This document shows positions 46,073-59,123 of a stretch of 64,000 nucleotides of DNA, piece by piece. Every line of letters starts with the position of its first letter. The first letter of the stretch is position 1. The stretch lies in the NCBI RefSeq assembly GCF_030463565.1, contig NC_134654.1, positions 15,640,202-15,704,201 on the forward strand. Reading direction: 5' to 3'. The position numbers and the translations under genes are program-made. Source of the DNA: Pelecanus crispus. Its lineage: Eukaryota > Chordata > Aves > Pelecaniformes > Pelecanidae. The notes beneath the pieces are model-generated. The model ran no database searches, had not been told where the DNA came from, and saw only the letters and a list, made by a program, of their open reading frames with translations.

Positions 46073-49000
46073 GTGAGTATAAATCCAAAGGCATAACTAG
46101 TGGAACAACTTGGAAATTACTTAGCCAACATGCAGTGTTATTTTAATGCAGTTTTATTACTTCAGGTTTTTTGTAGGTTGCTCAAATCTGTCAGCTTGAG
46201 TCACTGTAGAAGACTATTTTGGTGTGTGTTGTGTGTTGCCCCACCTCCCGCCCCCCTGCCCCGAATTAAAAAAAGGTTAAATTTGGGATCTTCCTGTTTT
46301 ACACTGGAGCTACTGCCTTCCAGAATTGATTAAATTGAGATAAATTGTAGCTGCTAATACAAGATATGCCTATAACAAAGTTCCAGACCTATTCACTGTC
46401 ATTTTCCTGTCTCTTTATTCAGTGCTTATTACTTTTTGTTAGAGAGAAGTTCTTATTTCTGTGTTACTTGTGAAAGACATAACTGTGATAGATTTTTTTT
46501 TTTTTTTCCCCCAGCACTAAAATAAACAAAGATTTGAGGATTGTAATTATACCAACATGGAGATGTCGGGGAGTTTTGCAGTGATTAGCTTTCACTGAGT
46601 TTTCTAGATAGCTAGCTACAGGATATCCCTATTGAAAGTTTGAATGCAAGTATGGCACAGAGCTGTTCCTGATGCTTGTAAGTAACTGTAGTACATCATC
46701 ACAGAAAATATTAGCTTTGTATCCTCAGATCCACCAATCTAGATTGATGGGTGATGCACCCTGTATGTGTGGCAGAATGCACCTAGCATGCAAATATGTC
46801 CCCGGTTTTCCTCTTTAAGTTCCCTGGCAGGTCTCAAGAGTTTTGTCAGTGGCAAGTCTCAGAAACTGCACCTGCAGCTTCCCCCACTGCCTGGACTCTC
46901 CAGGGTATCCCTGGTTACAGGCTGCTTCTGCTTGGCTCTGCATGTCACTGCCTCTCTCCTTGAGCTCAGTGCCTTCTGCTTCCCCAGGATACATCCTCTG
47001 GGGTCTGTTCCTATTTCTGGTAGCTTCTTTACGATGGGGATTTTCAAGCAAACCTTTATCAAATTAGAAACATGTTTCTGATGAGTTATCAATGGTAATT
47101 ACAACATCTAGAAATTTTTTAGAGTACTTCAGATGATTCTTCTTACCATCCCACCTGACTTTTCTAGCAAGTCCTCTTCTCTCCTTCTCTCTATTTTCCT
47201 CCCTAAAACAGAGTATTCTTACTGCTTGCAGAACTAGCATTTATATATTCACTTTTTGTGTCTCTCCCTCAACATCATCAAACCCTTGCAACAATTTTCT
47301 GTAGAACTTTCCTCTCTCAAACCTGCCCATGTCCATTAAATAAAGGACTTAGTCTCAGCTAGTGAGTTCCCACCATCAGCCATCAATAGGGATTTGACTT
47401 TTCTGTGTTTATCTACACAGATTTCTGTCTCGGATTCAGTGGAAGTCACAGTGGCTCCTGCCTAGTACAGAAGAGCTTTTGTTGTTAGTTGGTGACATCT
47501 TAAGTTTTATGTTTGTGCAAGTGACTGTCAACATTGCCCATTAAGAAGGTGCTGCTCTGTCTCTATGTGATTTGCAGTTGTTGGCAGGGGTTGGATCCTG
47601 GGCTGGTTAATAGTGTAACTGGTTTCTGAGGGCTTGGAAGTGTTTTGGTTTGGATATGATAGCCATTCAAGTGTCAAAAATGATGGTGATGTGTCCGTGC
47701 TAAAGCTTTCTTGGGAGGCTACAAGCTGTAATAGCCATTTCTATTTGAAAGAGGTAGATGTTATGGGTAGGACTGCTTTCTCTGTGTTGAGGCTGACTAA
47801 GCTTAGATACAGCTAATTCATCCTCACGACCTTTGTGTTGTCTGTAGTGGATGCTGTTCCTCAAAAGCAACGTTCACATCTCTTGGTTGCATGCTTCTCT
47901 CAAGTGTTTGTCTTGCAGCTGGTGCATCACAGTGATATGTCTGCATCACCCGCCTGCTTCCCAGAGAGGCTGGAATGTTTTTTCCTTTGTTGTCTAGAAA
48001 CCTGTCTAGACTTCAGATTTGAATTGGATATTCCAGACCTCCCGGCCCAGATGTGTTCCCGATGCAGGATGTGTTTCTGTTCACTGAATTACTTCTCTTC
48101 CCCAGCTTGGTGGCCCAGAGCGGCCTCTGCACCCTCCTGAGATGAGTGCTGGCTCAACACTGCTGGGGATTTCCCTGTGCAGACCCTGTTGGTCCAGATG
48201 GGTGGATCTGAAGATACAGAGAGGTCAATTTCTCAAATGAAATTTGGGTTTCTGTGACTTGGATCCACCGATCTGGAGGCGTCCGGTTGCTCCTGCCCCC
48301 AGGAGGGCAGAGGGTCCTGTCATCAAATGCCTGTTGCCTGCGCCGAGCTCTGGCTGGGGTGTGAGAGGAGGCAGCCAGGAGTGTCCTGCAGCTGCTATGA
48401 GATGTAAATTGCCTGTTAGCTGTATTTTGCTTGATTAACAGGTTTTGGACGGGGAACTGATCAGGCTGGATTGGTGGATGTTCAGGTAAGAGTGGTTTCT
48501 TGCTATGCAGACAGAAAGCAAAGGAGCAAATGGGGCTCCTTGTGCCTGTGCGTGTGTTACGACAGAGGAAACCTCTGTGTAAACTGCATCACCGGAGCAA
48601 AGACACTGCTGCTGTGGAGGGAAGGCATGTCATGCCAGAGGTGGCCTTGGAAATTTCAGGATATTGGGTGTAGCCATGCTCCTCCTCAGTGCCAGGGCTC
48701 CGTACCCTGGTAAAATGGGTACAGACCCCATGTACTCCCTCAAGGTGTGATTAGGCTTTCTGTTTAGGGTTTGTTTCTCAGTCTGAGAGGTCTTGGGAGT
48801 GTTGGAAAAAAAGTTGGGGAGTGTGGAGGAAACCGTTTTGGGAACCACTGTAAGCCAGGGGTGGAGTTCAGCCCCTGTGAGCCGGGGTGATACACACATG
48901 GGCTGGAGGGGACTCAGTGTGGTTTCCACAGGGAGGTTTCCCAGGTGATCCATGCATGATTTCTGATTCCATTCATTCATGCTGTTTCCTTGGTTTTAAT

Positions 49001-51591
49001 GATATGTTATCTGGACGAATGATTTCAAAGGCTGTGGAATCCCAATTGCAAAACATGACATTATTAAGACTCTGACCAGTGCTTCCCAGTTGCCTTACAT
49101 CCTGTGGCACAGAATACCCTCTGTAGCCTGGTGAGCATCATGCTCACTGTGCTCCTGCCCAGACGCTGTTCCCAGAGCTTTGCTGCTCTCATGGGTAGAG
49201 GCTTTTTGTTAATATATAGGCTGTGCTGTGGAATGCTATTTCCAGGGAGAGAGAGCATAGATTAAACACTACTGAATATAGAAAGTTGGGACATGGGTTC
49301 CCAAATCTTTTTACTGTCCTTCCCCTTGTGTTTTCTCCCCATCTGCAGTGGTTTTGAGCCACGTCCTCTGATTTGAGTCTCAGGTTGGGGCTGCATCCCT
49401 CCAAGATGCATGAGTGTGCTGCTGGGGGTGCACAGGGAGCGCAGGAGGGGTGGGTGCCAGGGTAGGATACAGAGCAGCATGCAGGAACATGAGACCACAT
49501 GCGGGAGCAGGAGGAGATGGTGAGTGGTTGGGACCTCTGAGCTTTGCTGTGCTGTCTCTGCAGACTCTCTGCAGTGGCTGAGTTGCAGCAGGTGGCGTGG
49601 CCCTGCTGCCCCTGCCCCATCCCTGTCCGGCCGATGGCACCCTGAGCCCCTGCCCAGGACACCTCCCTTCTTCACCCTTCCCAGTACATCTGCTACCAAC
49701 TGTGTTGGGATGTCTTGAAGGAGGTCACCTTTGTCACAGATGACCAGGAAACCAAGCAAGGAAAAGACTAACAGAGCAGAGGCTACATCTGCTGAGACTG
49801 GAGCCAATGACAAAACCTCTTACGTCTCCAGTGCTGCTAGGGTTTTGCCCTAAATGTTTTCTGAATTTGAACATGTGTTAAAATCAGGGGGCTTTGAAGT
49901 GACCTTTAAATAGGAGACTGACTCAGGGTGGCTTTAAGTGAGATTAGAAACTGGAGGTACTTTTCTAGTTGCTAGAAATCTGGGGTATGTCTCTCTGAAA
50001 TCTGCCATCCTGGTGATGCTGAGGGCTGAGACATCCCTTATTGCAACTAAAAGGCGCTGTGAGTAGCTTTCATGCACAGATCCTGTGGGGCAGGTAGGCA
50101 GAGCCCTGGGATGATGTTTTGAGCAGCAGGGGGCGAGGCAGGGGGTTGGAAGGAAGGTCCGTTCTGTTTCTATGACTGCATGTGACTGATGGAGCTATGG
50201 AGGATGTGCATCTTGTTCAGTTCAGTCATGACAGCTACCACCAAATCTACTTTATAAGTGCAGAGAGAGATTTTTCTCTAGTTATGGCATACCACCCAGC
50301 CAGTCCATAGGGTATCTAGCACAGTGATATATATAATTTTACATGTGACCTCTACAGGGTAAAAGGAGAACAGAGCCTGAATTACAGAGAGTAGTTGGGG
50401 AGTAAAATTCTTACCTGAAAAAATGCAGTTTAAAGAAGATGTGTTTTACTGACAGCTGATGCCCCAGTCCAGGGAAGTGTATGCTCCTGCTTGCGCCTGG
50501 TCAGAGTCAGCAAGGCTGTGTGTGATTGCCGTGCTCTGCAGGCTGGCTAACAGTGGAGGCTGTGGAAAACTGTCAGTTGAGACCATGGTTCTTGTTAGTT
50601 CAGACTGTATTTCTGACTTAGACCAGTTTAATAAATGCTAACTTTGTATTCCCTGCAGCACATGTTGCAGAAGCTGGAGGACACAAGCCATGGTTAGGGT
50701 GAGCTCTTAAACTTCCAAACCATTGTTTTTCAATTGCTATTTCCAACCAATTGAAAAGTACCCTGCCTTTTACCTCATCTATTCTGTGTCCAAGTAAGAT
50801 TTAGGTCACAAACGAAATTAGATTACTCCAGTTACCTATGTGTAAGCTCTACAGAGCTACTTGCAGCTGGTGGCCTTTGCTGAAAGGAGGTTCAGATAAC
50901 ACTAACGTGGGAATGATGTGGTGAGATGTGACTGTATAGCTGTGCATGGCAGGTTTGCCTGGCAGCTGTTTGTGTTGTGCTGGCCATCACTGACATCCAT
51001 TGAACCAAGTTGTTCGGTTGGCCGTAGATGAGTTTTTCAGTTTTCTGGAAAGCATTATGCTCTCCTGGTGCAGCAATGCCTTGATCTTGACTTCAGACTA
51101 CATAATTTAGATTCACCTGCTAAGAAATGAGCATGCACAAAGAATTTTATTTGGCATCTGATTCACAGCATGTTGCTGCTTGAGTATCCTGTCTGCTAGC
51201 TGGGAAGTCTCTCGACTGTCAGAGGTGCCACCTTTCTAGAACTTGAACACCAGAGCATTGCAGTCTCATCTGGAAAGGTGACGAAATGAAATGACCACTT
51301 TTAATGCTCACAAACCCAGCTTCTGAACTGTCTGGTGGCATCTTAGACTCCGTAGCTTCCCTGTAGCATGTGGGTGTCTTCATGGATTCATTGTGACTTA
51401 AGCTTCCAGAGGTGCCCCGTGTGGACCTTCTTGTGATGCTTGGGAGTCATATGCTTTCCAGATAGGTGCCTCAAGAGTGCGTTGGCAGATGTTTGTTTAA
51501 TAGACCTTTGGGGTTGGATTCCTCAAAAGCAAATGGAGTTGCATGTCAGACTCTGCTGCTTCCTTTTTTTCTGTATAGTTCAGGGACTGTC

Positions 51592-51765
51592 ATTCCTAGT
51601 TTTTACTTTCATTAAAAAATAATCCGGCCACCAAGCCAGGAAACATGAAATTACTACTCTACCCTTAACTGGTTTAGTGGTGGACTTGGTAGTGTTAGGT
51701 TAATGGTTGGACTGGATGATCTTAAAGGTCTTTTCCAACCTAAACAAGTCTATAATTCTGTGATT
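51592..51765 (+). mobile_element. CR1 3'-end chimera, copy B (inverted relative to 17413-17583)
   Basis: Sense order: ATTCCTAGTTTTTACTTTCATT...CCGGCCACCAAGCCAGGAAACATG...CTCTACCCTTAAC, then the CR1 3' end from about TGGTTTAGTGGTGGACTTGG to CTTTTCCAACCTAAACAAGTCTATAATTCTGTGATT. The join of non-CR1 to CR1 sequence is at the same point as in copy A, so the two blocks come from one ancestral molecule. Confidence 0.85.
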
Positions 51766-52310
51766 ATCCCTGAACAAGATTTTTCTGGCTGTCCCAAAGT
51801 TTCTCTCAAGTATCTACTTCTCGTGTAATCTCCTCTTATGCTTTTCCAAACCTTTCTGGCATGTGGTTTCAGGTTGTCTAGGTGCACAGCTGGCTGAGTT
51901 CATTAGGAAATAACCTGTGAGAGTTACTACGATTTGTCTAAAAAAATATTAAAAACCAAAGTGGAATATCCTAAATTGGCATATTCACATTTACTTGTGT
52001 GAGTTTTCCTGTAAATATTTCTTCGTCTATTCCCCATTTCTATCACAGTCATTTCACATCTTTATTGGTACTGATTTCTGATACCCTTCTGCTGCATGAT
52101 ACCTTCCCTTCGCAAGGTGTGATGTCTGGAAGCCTTAGAGATAGGTTGCAGTGTAAAAGGTACCAGTTAAGAATTTGAATTTTTTTTCTGTGACTGTTCT
52201 GCAACATTTCCTGAAAGTTGCGGTATCTAAATGTAGTCACTGGGAAACTTGCTTGTATTTTCAAGTAAGCACAAGTAAAATGGGTCCCTGTAGGGACTCA
52301 GCAAATACAT

Positions 52311-52864
52311 TGTCGTGGTTTAACCCCAGCCAACAACTAAGCACCGCGCAGCTGCTTGCTCACTCCCCCTGCCCTGGTGGGATGGGGGAGAGAATCAGAG
52401 GAGTAAGAGTGAGAAAACTCCTGGGTTGAGATAAGAACAGTTTAATAATTGAAATAAAGTAAAATAGTTATGGTGATAATAACAATATAATAATAATAAA
52501 CAAAGCAAGTGATGCATGATGCAATTGCTCACCTTCCGCTGACCGATACCCAGCCAGTTCCTTAGCAGCAATTGCTGCCCCCTGGTCAACTCCCTGCAGC
52601 TTATATACTGAGCATGATGTCATATGGTATGGAATAGCCCTTTGGTCAATTTGGATCAACTATTCTGTCTGTGCCCCCTCCCAGTTTCTTGTGCACCTGG
52701 CAGAGCATGGGAAGCTGAAAAAGTCCTTGGCTAGCGTAAGCAGTAGTTAGCAACAACTACACCATCAGTGTGTTATCAACATTCTTCTCATACTAAATCC
52801 AAAACACAGCACTGTGCCAGCTACTAGGAAGAAAATTAACTCTATCCCAGCTGAAACCAGGACA
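52311..52864 (-). mobile_element. Solo ERVL-type LTR with 5-bp target-site duplication
   Basis: It is the reverse complement of the LTR at 649-1214, 554 bp long, with ends TGTCGTGG (left) and CCAGGACA (right). It is flanked by a perfect TACAT duplication (52306-52310 and 52865-52869). A 5-bp duplication fits ERVL-class integration. The TATA element reads TTATATACTG at 52601-52610 on the + strand, and U3 is on the right. No internal viral sequence adjoins either side, so it is a solo LTR left by recombination between the two LTRs of a former provirus. It lies antisense to MAP2K4 in intron 2, the tolerated orientation for intronic LTRs. Confidence 0.96.
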
Positions 52865-53472
52865 TACATTTAAATGTTTGAGTGAGTCTATGGAAAACAG
52901 GCTTTCACTTTTAATACAAACATGACCATGGTTTAAGTGCTAGAGCAGTGTTTCTTAAACAGAGTTTTTTTTTCAGGAGTTTTCTCGACAAATTGATGAG
53001 TTTTGTCTTGTATTTAACCTTCCTGTTTCTTCCAGAAGTTTACAAGTTCATTTGGCCAGTGATCTCTGTGGCCTAGATGACAAAGAGGTGATATGGTTTG
53101 TAAAACACGTATCCTCAGTATCTGACTTCCCGTAGATTTCCTCTTCAGAAAAGGCTACCAAAGTTAGTGTGAGATTTTGACTGAACATGCTGCATTAAGG
53201 TGGTTCTTTTTTTCCTTTTTTTCTTCTAAGTTTTGGTATTTCTCTAAGGTGCTAATCCTGCTCTGCAGAGGAGATTTTTGTTGTCTGCTGCTTCCAAAAT
53301 AAATTTCTCTAGCAACTTCCATGTCCCTTGGAGCATCAGTGCCCTAGTAGGACTGTTCTCTTCTTTCTGCAAGGGTTTTGATATCTCAGCATTCCCTTGA
53401 ATCTAGTCCTTCCATGACTGGAACCAAAATCTAGAGCTCGTGTATCTCCATTAAGCTTATTCACATGGATTT

Positions 53473-53519
53473 CCCCCCCACCCCACCCCCCCCCACCCCC
53501 ACCCCCCTCACCCCCCCCC
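53473..53519. repeat. C-rich low-complexity tract
   Basis: About 47 bases consist almost only of C with scattered single A and one T, in runs of four to nine C. The complementary strand has at least four G-runs spaced by single bases, a strong G-quadruplex pattern; the C strand could form an i-motif. It lies in MAP2K4 intron 2 with the C-rich strand on the coding strand. Confidence 0.92.
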
Positions 53520-56500
53520 AAGGTGCTGAGCTTCCTGCCACACTGTTGGGACCTAGACTCCTCAGAACTTCTGAAAACCTAATCACCTACATTTAGGTGT
53601 CTAAATCAAATACAACCTGATGTTATATCCTAATCTGGCTCCCATGGGTTCTGAGTGCTTCACATGTGCTGAGTGATTTAGCTTTCCAAACCTAAATGCT
53701 TGCACAAAACTCTGTGTTCCCCATTTTGCAGATGGGAAGCCAGGGCATGCTGTAATTTGGAAGGGGTAAAGGTTAGGCCAGAAGCTTGTGATGGGGTAGG
53801 GAGTTCAGCAGGGATCTCCTGATAATCTGTGGTCCACAGGTTAGCTCCGTGTTACCCGTCCCATCACCAGTGCAGTTAGGAGCTGTCGTCCTGGTTCTTG
53901 CATGCACACAGCTATAGTCAGAACTGCTCATTTGGGAGCAGCATTTTGACCTTGCAGCTATGAAACTCTCAGTGTGCCATGCAGTGTGAAGCAGGTTCCC
54001 TGAAACAGGTCCCCTTCCTGGTGCGCAAGGGAGGCCCGTCCCTCCCCCAGTGCGGAAGAGCAACCAATGGGTAAGAGGCTGTAAGAAGATGGTGATAGTG
54101 GCAGTTGCCTTCCAAAGCACCAACCTGGCCTGTCCTGCCCAGTGGGGACAGCAGCCTGGGTGGTGGGAGCGGAGGAAGAGCCCGTGGTGGCAGTGGGGGT
54201 TATCCAGAGGCAGGGGAGGCTGGAGGCTGCTGCGCCTGCTCAGAGCCACCCAGGGCACACTCTGCCTCTGTGGGCCCCTGTGGGGACGTGGCCATCCTTG
54301 GTCACTCGCAGGCCCTGGCAGTTGGCACGCAGATGTCTGAGACACACCAAGGCATGAATGTGCAGCATTTTCTAATTCAAGGCATGACGTCTGACACTTA
54401 CGCTGCCTTCTTAGGGGTGTTTTCACTGGCACATTGGGCGAGGGAAGGTGAGAAGGGAGAGGAGCAGAGCTGTCATCCTGTGTTGCCTGTGAAGGTGTTT
54501 TTAGTGATGCTGTCCACTCCACGGTTTTCCTGCTCCAGGGACACCAAGATGGTGTCTGAGGAGAGTCTCTGAAGACCAGCAGTTTTGAGTTGACCACCAT
54601 ATTTTTTCTGCTGAGTTGAATGATGTGTGGAGGGAGGTGAAGCATTCTGGTTTGACAATTAGAAAATTATCAGATACAGTAATAAGGTGGCAATGTTCGT
54701 TTTCAAACCGAACCTGACTTCATTCACCATCAAACTTGCATCAGTGTGACTGCATGTTGGTCCACACAGAGGCTGTATGGAAGAGTAAAGCTGGGCAATG
54801 TCTCCTTTGGATAGAAGTATCCTGTAGAGTTTCCTTCTCGTGCCTGGCTTTTGGTGAGATGTGCTGCCTACCCTCTATCTAGTAATATGGCTCTATGGGT
54901 GACCTGTGGCTGGCCAGATCCTTCCCTGAGACATGTAAGTTAGGAGTCAGCGTCCTTGACTCCATCCATGCTCATGGCAAAAGCCAGGTGCCTGCAGTCT
55001 GCTCAGGACCAGCTCCTGCTTTGGAGGTACCTGTCATGCTCCAGAGCCTGGAGAAGAGCCAGGGGATGACCATGTTTCTTACTTAGCTTAGTTTAAAAAG
55101 CCTGGGTTTATAAAGCTAGGTATGAGATCAACACTTGAGTAATAATTTGCCTGGTCTAATGAGGAAGACAGTTTGAGAAACATCTGTTGTTGGAGAGTTG
55201 GAAATTTCCCCCAGTCTCCTTGCTGTGTTTGAGATGGGGGAAGGTGCTGCTTTTGTTTGAAAGCAGTTCAAGGTTTCAGACTATGGAGGGTTTGGTGTGG
55301 TTTAAGAATTTTGGTTTTATTTAATTCTGCTGCTTGTGCCCTGATGGTTCAGAGGCAGCACTGGGTCTAGCAGGAGCAGAGCTCTCCTGTTAGTGTTCAG
55401 TAGACCCCAGGGATTCCTGAGTTACGGCACTCTTCACGCATCAGGAGGGACACATCTGGTCCTGACATAGCTACATAATTCACATGGAGATGTAACTACT
55501 GCAATGCTTATTTAAGAGAAGTGAAAATAGATGAAATAGTTTCAGAGTTGGTATCGGCTCTTCTGTTCCTTTCATATTGTTGTGATAACAGAAGCACAAT
55601 TTTCTCCTTTTTCTTTTCCTTTATTTCTAGGTGCTGCATCCCCTAGCAAGGACAGCAGTGTACATGCTTATATGCAAGCTGGTTGTAAATCTTGGTGTGT
55701 GGAGATTTTAAAGCCATTCAGGATACCAAAATACCCTAATCTTCTCTGGAGGGTTGGAGAGAAAATGGGAGACCACAGCTCCATTCACGTTGGACTTTTC
55801 AATAACATTTGAATCTGTCGGTGTATTTTTTCAGAGTGTTTTAAGACTTATGTGTCTGTCTGAATTCTGTAAGCCACTCTAAAACTCATATTTCATACTT
55901 TATAGAGAAGGAGTGATGCATTGCCATCTCTGAGCCTTCAAATGGTCTGATTATATACATTCAACAGTAACTTTTTATGATTAGGAAGTACAGGTGAGAT
56001 GGAGGATTCCATCTGGGAACTGGGATTTGCCAAAATTTCTCCCTTCCTCCCTCCAGAGATAAGCAGTCTTTGGGACTTGAGCTTTTCTGATAAAAAATAC
56101 TGTGACACCTGTGTGTTATCTGTGTCCCGAAGAGCCCCAGGTATCTATTGAGCTGCGCACATCGCTGCTGTCCTGCCAAAGAGGGGAAATTGAGCATCCC
56201 CATATCTGAACTCACCAGTTTGTAAGGCATGCTCTGAAAACATATCAGAGTACTGATTTCAATTAAAATTTATTCAGGGAGCAGGAGATGCTGTTGCTTA
56301 TCTTTATATAACATCTGAGAGCATGGACTGCCCTTGGCCTTTCTCCTTTAGCTTCTTTTCTTCTAGACCCATGAATCTGGCTTTCTGAATAGGGGATCGA
56401 TCCAGGTCAACAGGGCAATAGGTGTCCCATCCTCTGTGTCTTAGGGACTGGTATCCTGGAAAGTGGATGAAGTCCTGAGGCTGAAGAGAGCCTATATCCC

Positions 56501-58023
56501 TACGTTTCTTCCTTCTTGGGCAAATACTGTAACCACAAGCTTAATGTGCAAAACCTACTGGTGTTTGGAGAGGAAAAGGGGATAAAGCAGATTATTATAT
56601 GTAATGTCTCTGAATATATATGTATATATGTGCACACACATGGGTTTGGTCTCTGCCTGTTTTTTGGATAAATATATTGTTCAATAAGTATTTACAAGCA
56701 ACCAAGTAGGACATCACTTACACATTGATCTGAGCTTGGTGCCTGTGTATAGGAGTGGTCTCCACTGTATTGTACAGATGGTGTGTCTGGTTTCTGACCC
56801 TAAGTGCCTGTCAATGTTGGACTCCAATTAATCTGAGATGGTCAGGCACAGACATTTTTTTCTGGTTGTGTGCCATACAGAAATGTCAGAAAGAACTTTA
56901 TATATGGACCACCACTATTCATATCTCTGATTTAAGTTGGACTTGAACCCTGCATTTCCAGATGTGGGCCTTGCAAACCACATTCCTGCAGAAACCACAG
57001 TAAACAACTGCTATTGCTAGCTGTAGGAATAAACTTTGCTCATTGCTATTCTGCGTACTCAGGATCACACCGTGTTTGTGCATCCTTTATCTCTTCAGAC
57101 ATTAATCACTACCGCATAGTAAAATATCTTGCATTTTACCCTGGCTACAGAGAAGTGAGCCAACCCTTCTGCTTTGTGGGTTCACACTGCAGGAATCAGT
57201 CATCCCTTTTGTCTTCTGTACACATCAAGAAATGGAGAATAGAGAGGGAGGAGAGTCTGCAGATTCGGAGACTGCTTCAACCCCACACGTCATCGTCAAC
57301 AACTTCTGTTTTCATCCTTTGCATAAATGAATGACTTTCAGTGTGTACCATAGAGGACATCTGGACTGAACGAACAGGATGCACCCAGGAAAAACAGCTG
57401 CTGTACAAAGAGCTCATGGAAAGGACACTGTGGTAGCTTGGATGGACGTGATGGAGATGGGGGCTGGCCTGCAGGGCTTAATTGGTTCTGCCGTTCTGCT
57501 TGTTTGAGGAACTAACTTCTCAAAAGCACTTGGATTAACTGGGTTCATGGTATACTATTTCGGTGAAAACTACAGACATCATCTTTGAGACTCAGGTGGA
57601 TGTTCTTGCCTCCCATTGTGAAGGTCCCTCCATTTTGGGAAACCTCAGAAAAGAAAGAACAAATGGCCAAGCCAGTCTACAGTGGATTATGGCGACCCTA
57701 AACGGTCTCCTCTTTGAACCTGTTTTAATTCCCTCCTTTGTAAAATACGCTTGGAGTAAATCTGGATAAGCAATTGGTCCTTCACGCCCAATGTAACTGA
57801 TGCCTTTGCAGAGACAAGTGCGGATCAGTTGAAAGTGATTGTTTCAAATACCCTGTTACAGCAGCATGAAAGTGGTTGTCCTCCCTGAGGACTGTAAGGG
57901 CTTTTCTATAATCCAGCTGGGTTTGTTTTGTCTTTCTGATGTTCTAGGTGGGTATTTCGTACCAGTGAAAGATGGGAAAGATGATTCTCTGGTACCATTG
58001 GCTTAACTCTTTACAGCATCCTT

Positions 58024-58062
58024 AATTTTCTGTAAGCATCCTTATAGAGCTTACAGAAAATT
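58024..58062. repeat. Perfect inverted repeat (14-bp arms, 11-nt loop)
   Basis: AATTTTCTGTAAGC (58024-58037) and GCTTACAGAAAATT (58049-58062) are exact reverse complements separated by 11 nt. An outer 7-bp pair, TAACTCT (about 58007-58013) with AGAGTTA (about 58078-58084), could extend the fold around a large internal loop. The arms are short for a microRNA precursor. No function is assigned. Confidence 0.85.
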
Positions 58063-59094
58063 GCCTCTTGGCTCTTGAGAGTTAGTGGAGAAAACTGTGC
58101 CCCACACAGCCATCTCGGTGAAGGCCAGCATTTAAAATCTCACCATACTACTAGACTGTGGAACGTGGGGACCTTCAACAGGCAGTTGCTTTCACTGGTC
58201 TGTAGGAGTCTTATGTCTTAGAGGAGGGGCACTTTTAAAATGCAAGTCACACTTGGTCTACTTAGTCGTGTTATAAGCTCTCTTTTGGTTACCACACTTC
58301 CGGTACCTGCATCTCTCTGAAAAAGCAATCTCTGTCTTGCAGTTAGGTGATTTCTTTGCCTCCTATCTGTCCTTGTCTGCCACAGAAAGAAAAACACTGC
58401 CAGGTACATTCTTGGTACTGAATTTCAGGTTATTTCAGGCTGTGATGCAGCCCAGAGGTTTTTTTAATCTCAAATAGAAAATAAATCCTGAAGGAAAACT
58501 TGGAGAGCTTTTAGCTTTCCCAGACTAGGGTTGGAATTGTGTGACATACAGAAGTTTAAATTGGAGAAATTGCTTGTTAGAGTAGTTGAAATGGAAACGT
58601 TTCACATAGTTGAAATAATATTGCTCAGTATCTCCCTCTCTCAAGTGTTTCCAACAAGGAGCTGAGCAAAACCATGAGTTTGCATTGCTGACTGTTTGTA
58701 GATAGCTGCATTGGTCACTTGTACAAGTACTTGAGTGCTTGTTTTCCACATGCCCTCTGCAGAGTGCTTAGCAGGAGCCCATCTTGCCTGAGCTACCGAA
58801 CCGTTCTGAAATAACAGATCCTCGTATCAGGAAAGGGGATTTCCAAAGCTGGACAGCTTGAGGAACTTGAAGATCCAGAACCTGATTTTTGTTCTTAGAG
58901 AAGTCTCGTAATACAGAGTGGTAACTAACCTTTGTTTATCTGTCAGTTGTGTGGCTCTGGATGTAGTAAGAAAGGATGTAGTTGTTCAAGTCATGCAAAC
59001 TTACTGATTAAGAGAGGGAATAAGGTAAATGACAAGCCCACTTGGGAGACACCACCAGTCCTAGATTGGTGGATTCTGGATGGAAGCTAGATTT

Positions 59095-59123
59095 AAAAAA
59101 AAAAAAAAAAAAAATTTTTTTTT
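59095..59123. repeat. A20-T9 run (AT palindrome)
   Basis: Twenty A are followed directly by nine T. It is the longest pure A/T junction in the window and could fold back as an A-T hairpin. There is no adjacent retroposon body that would make it a poly(A) tail. Confidence 0.85.

Noticed and set aside
53773-54645. 290-codon - strand open frame in MAP2K4 intron 2
   Set aside because: It shows no recognisable domain, signal or family, and frames of 155 and 96 codons overlap it on the + strand. It has no CpG promoter or splice context. It could be a decayed processed sequence but nothing supports that.
57360-57800. Possible ancient LTR or retroviral remnant in intron 2
   Set aside because: The texture (for example GGGGCTGGCCTGCAGGGC and CTGCCGTTCTGCTTG) suggested a repeat, but there are no paired ends, TATA, poly(A) signal or target duplication that I can point to.
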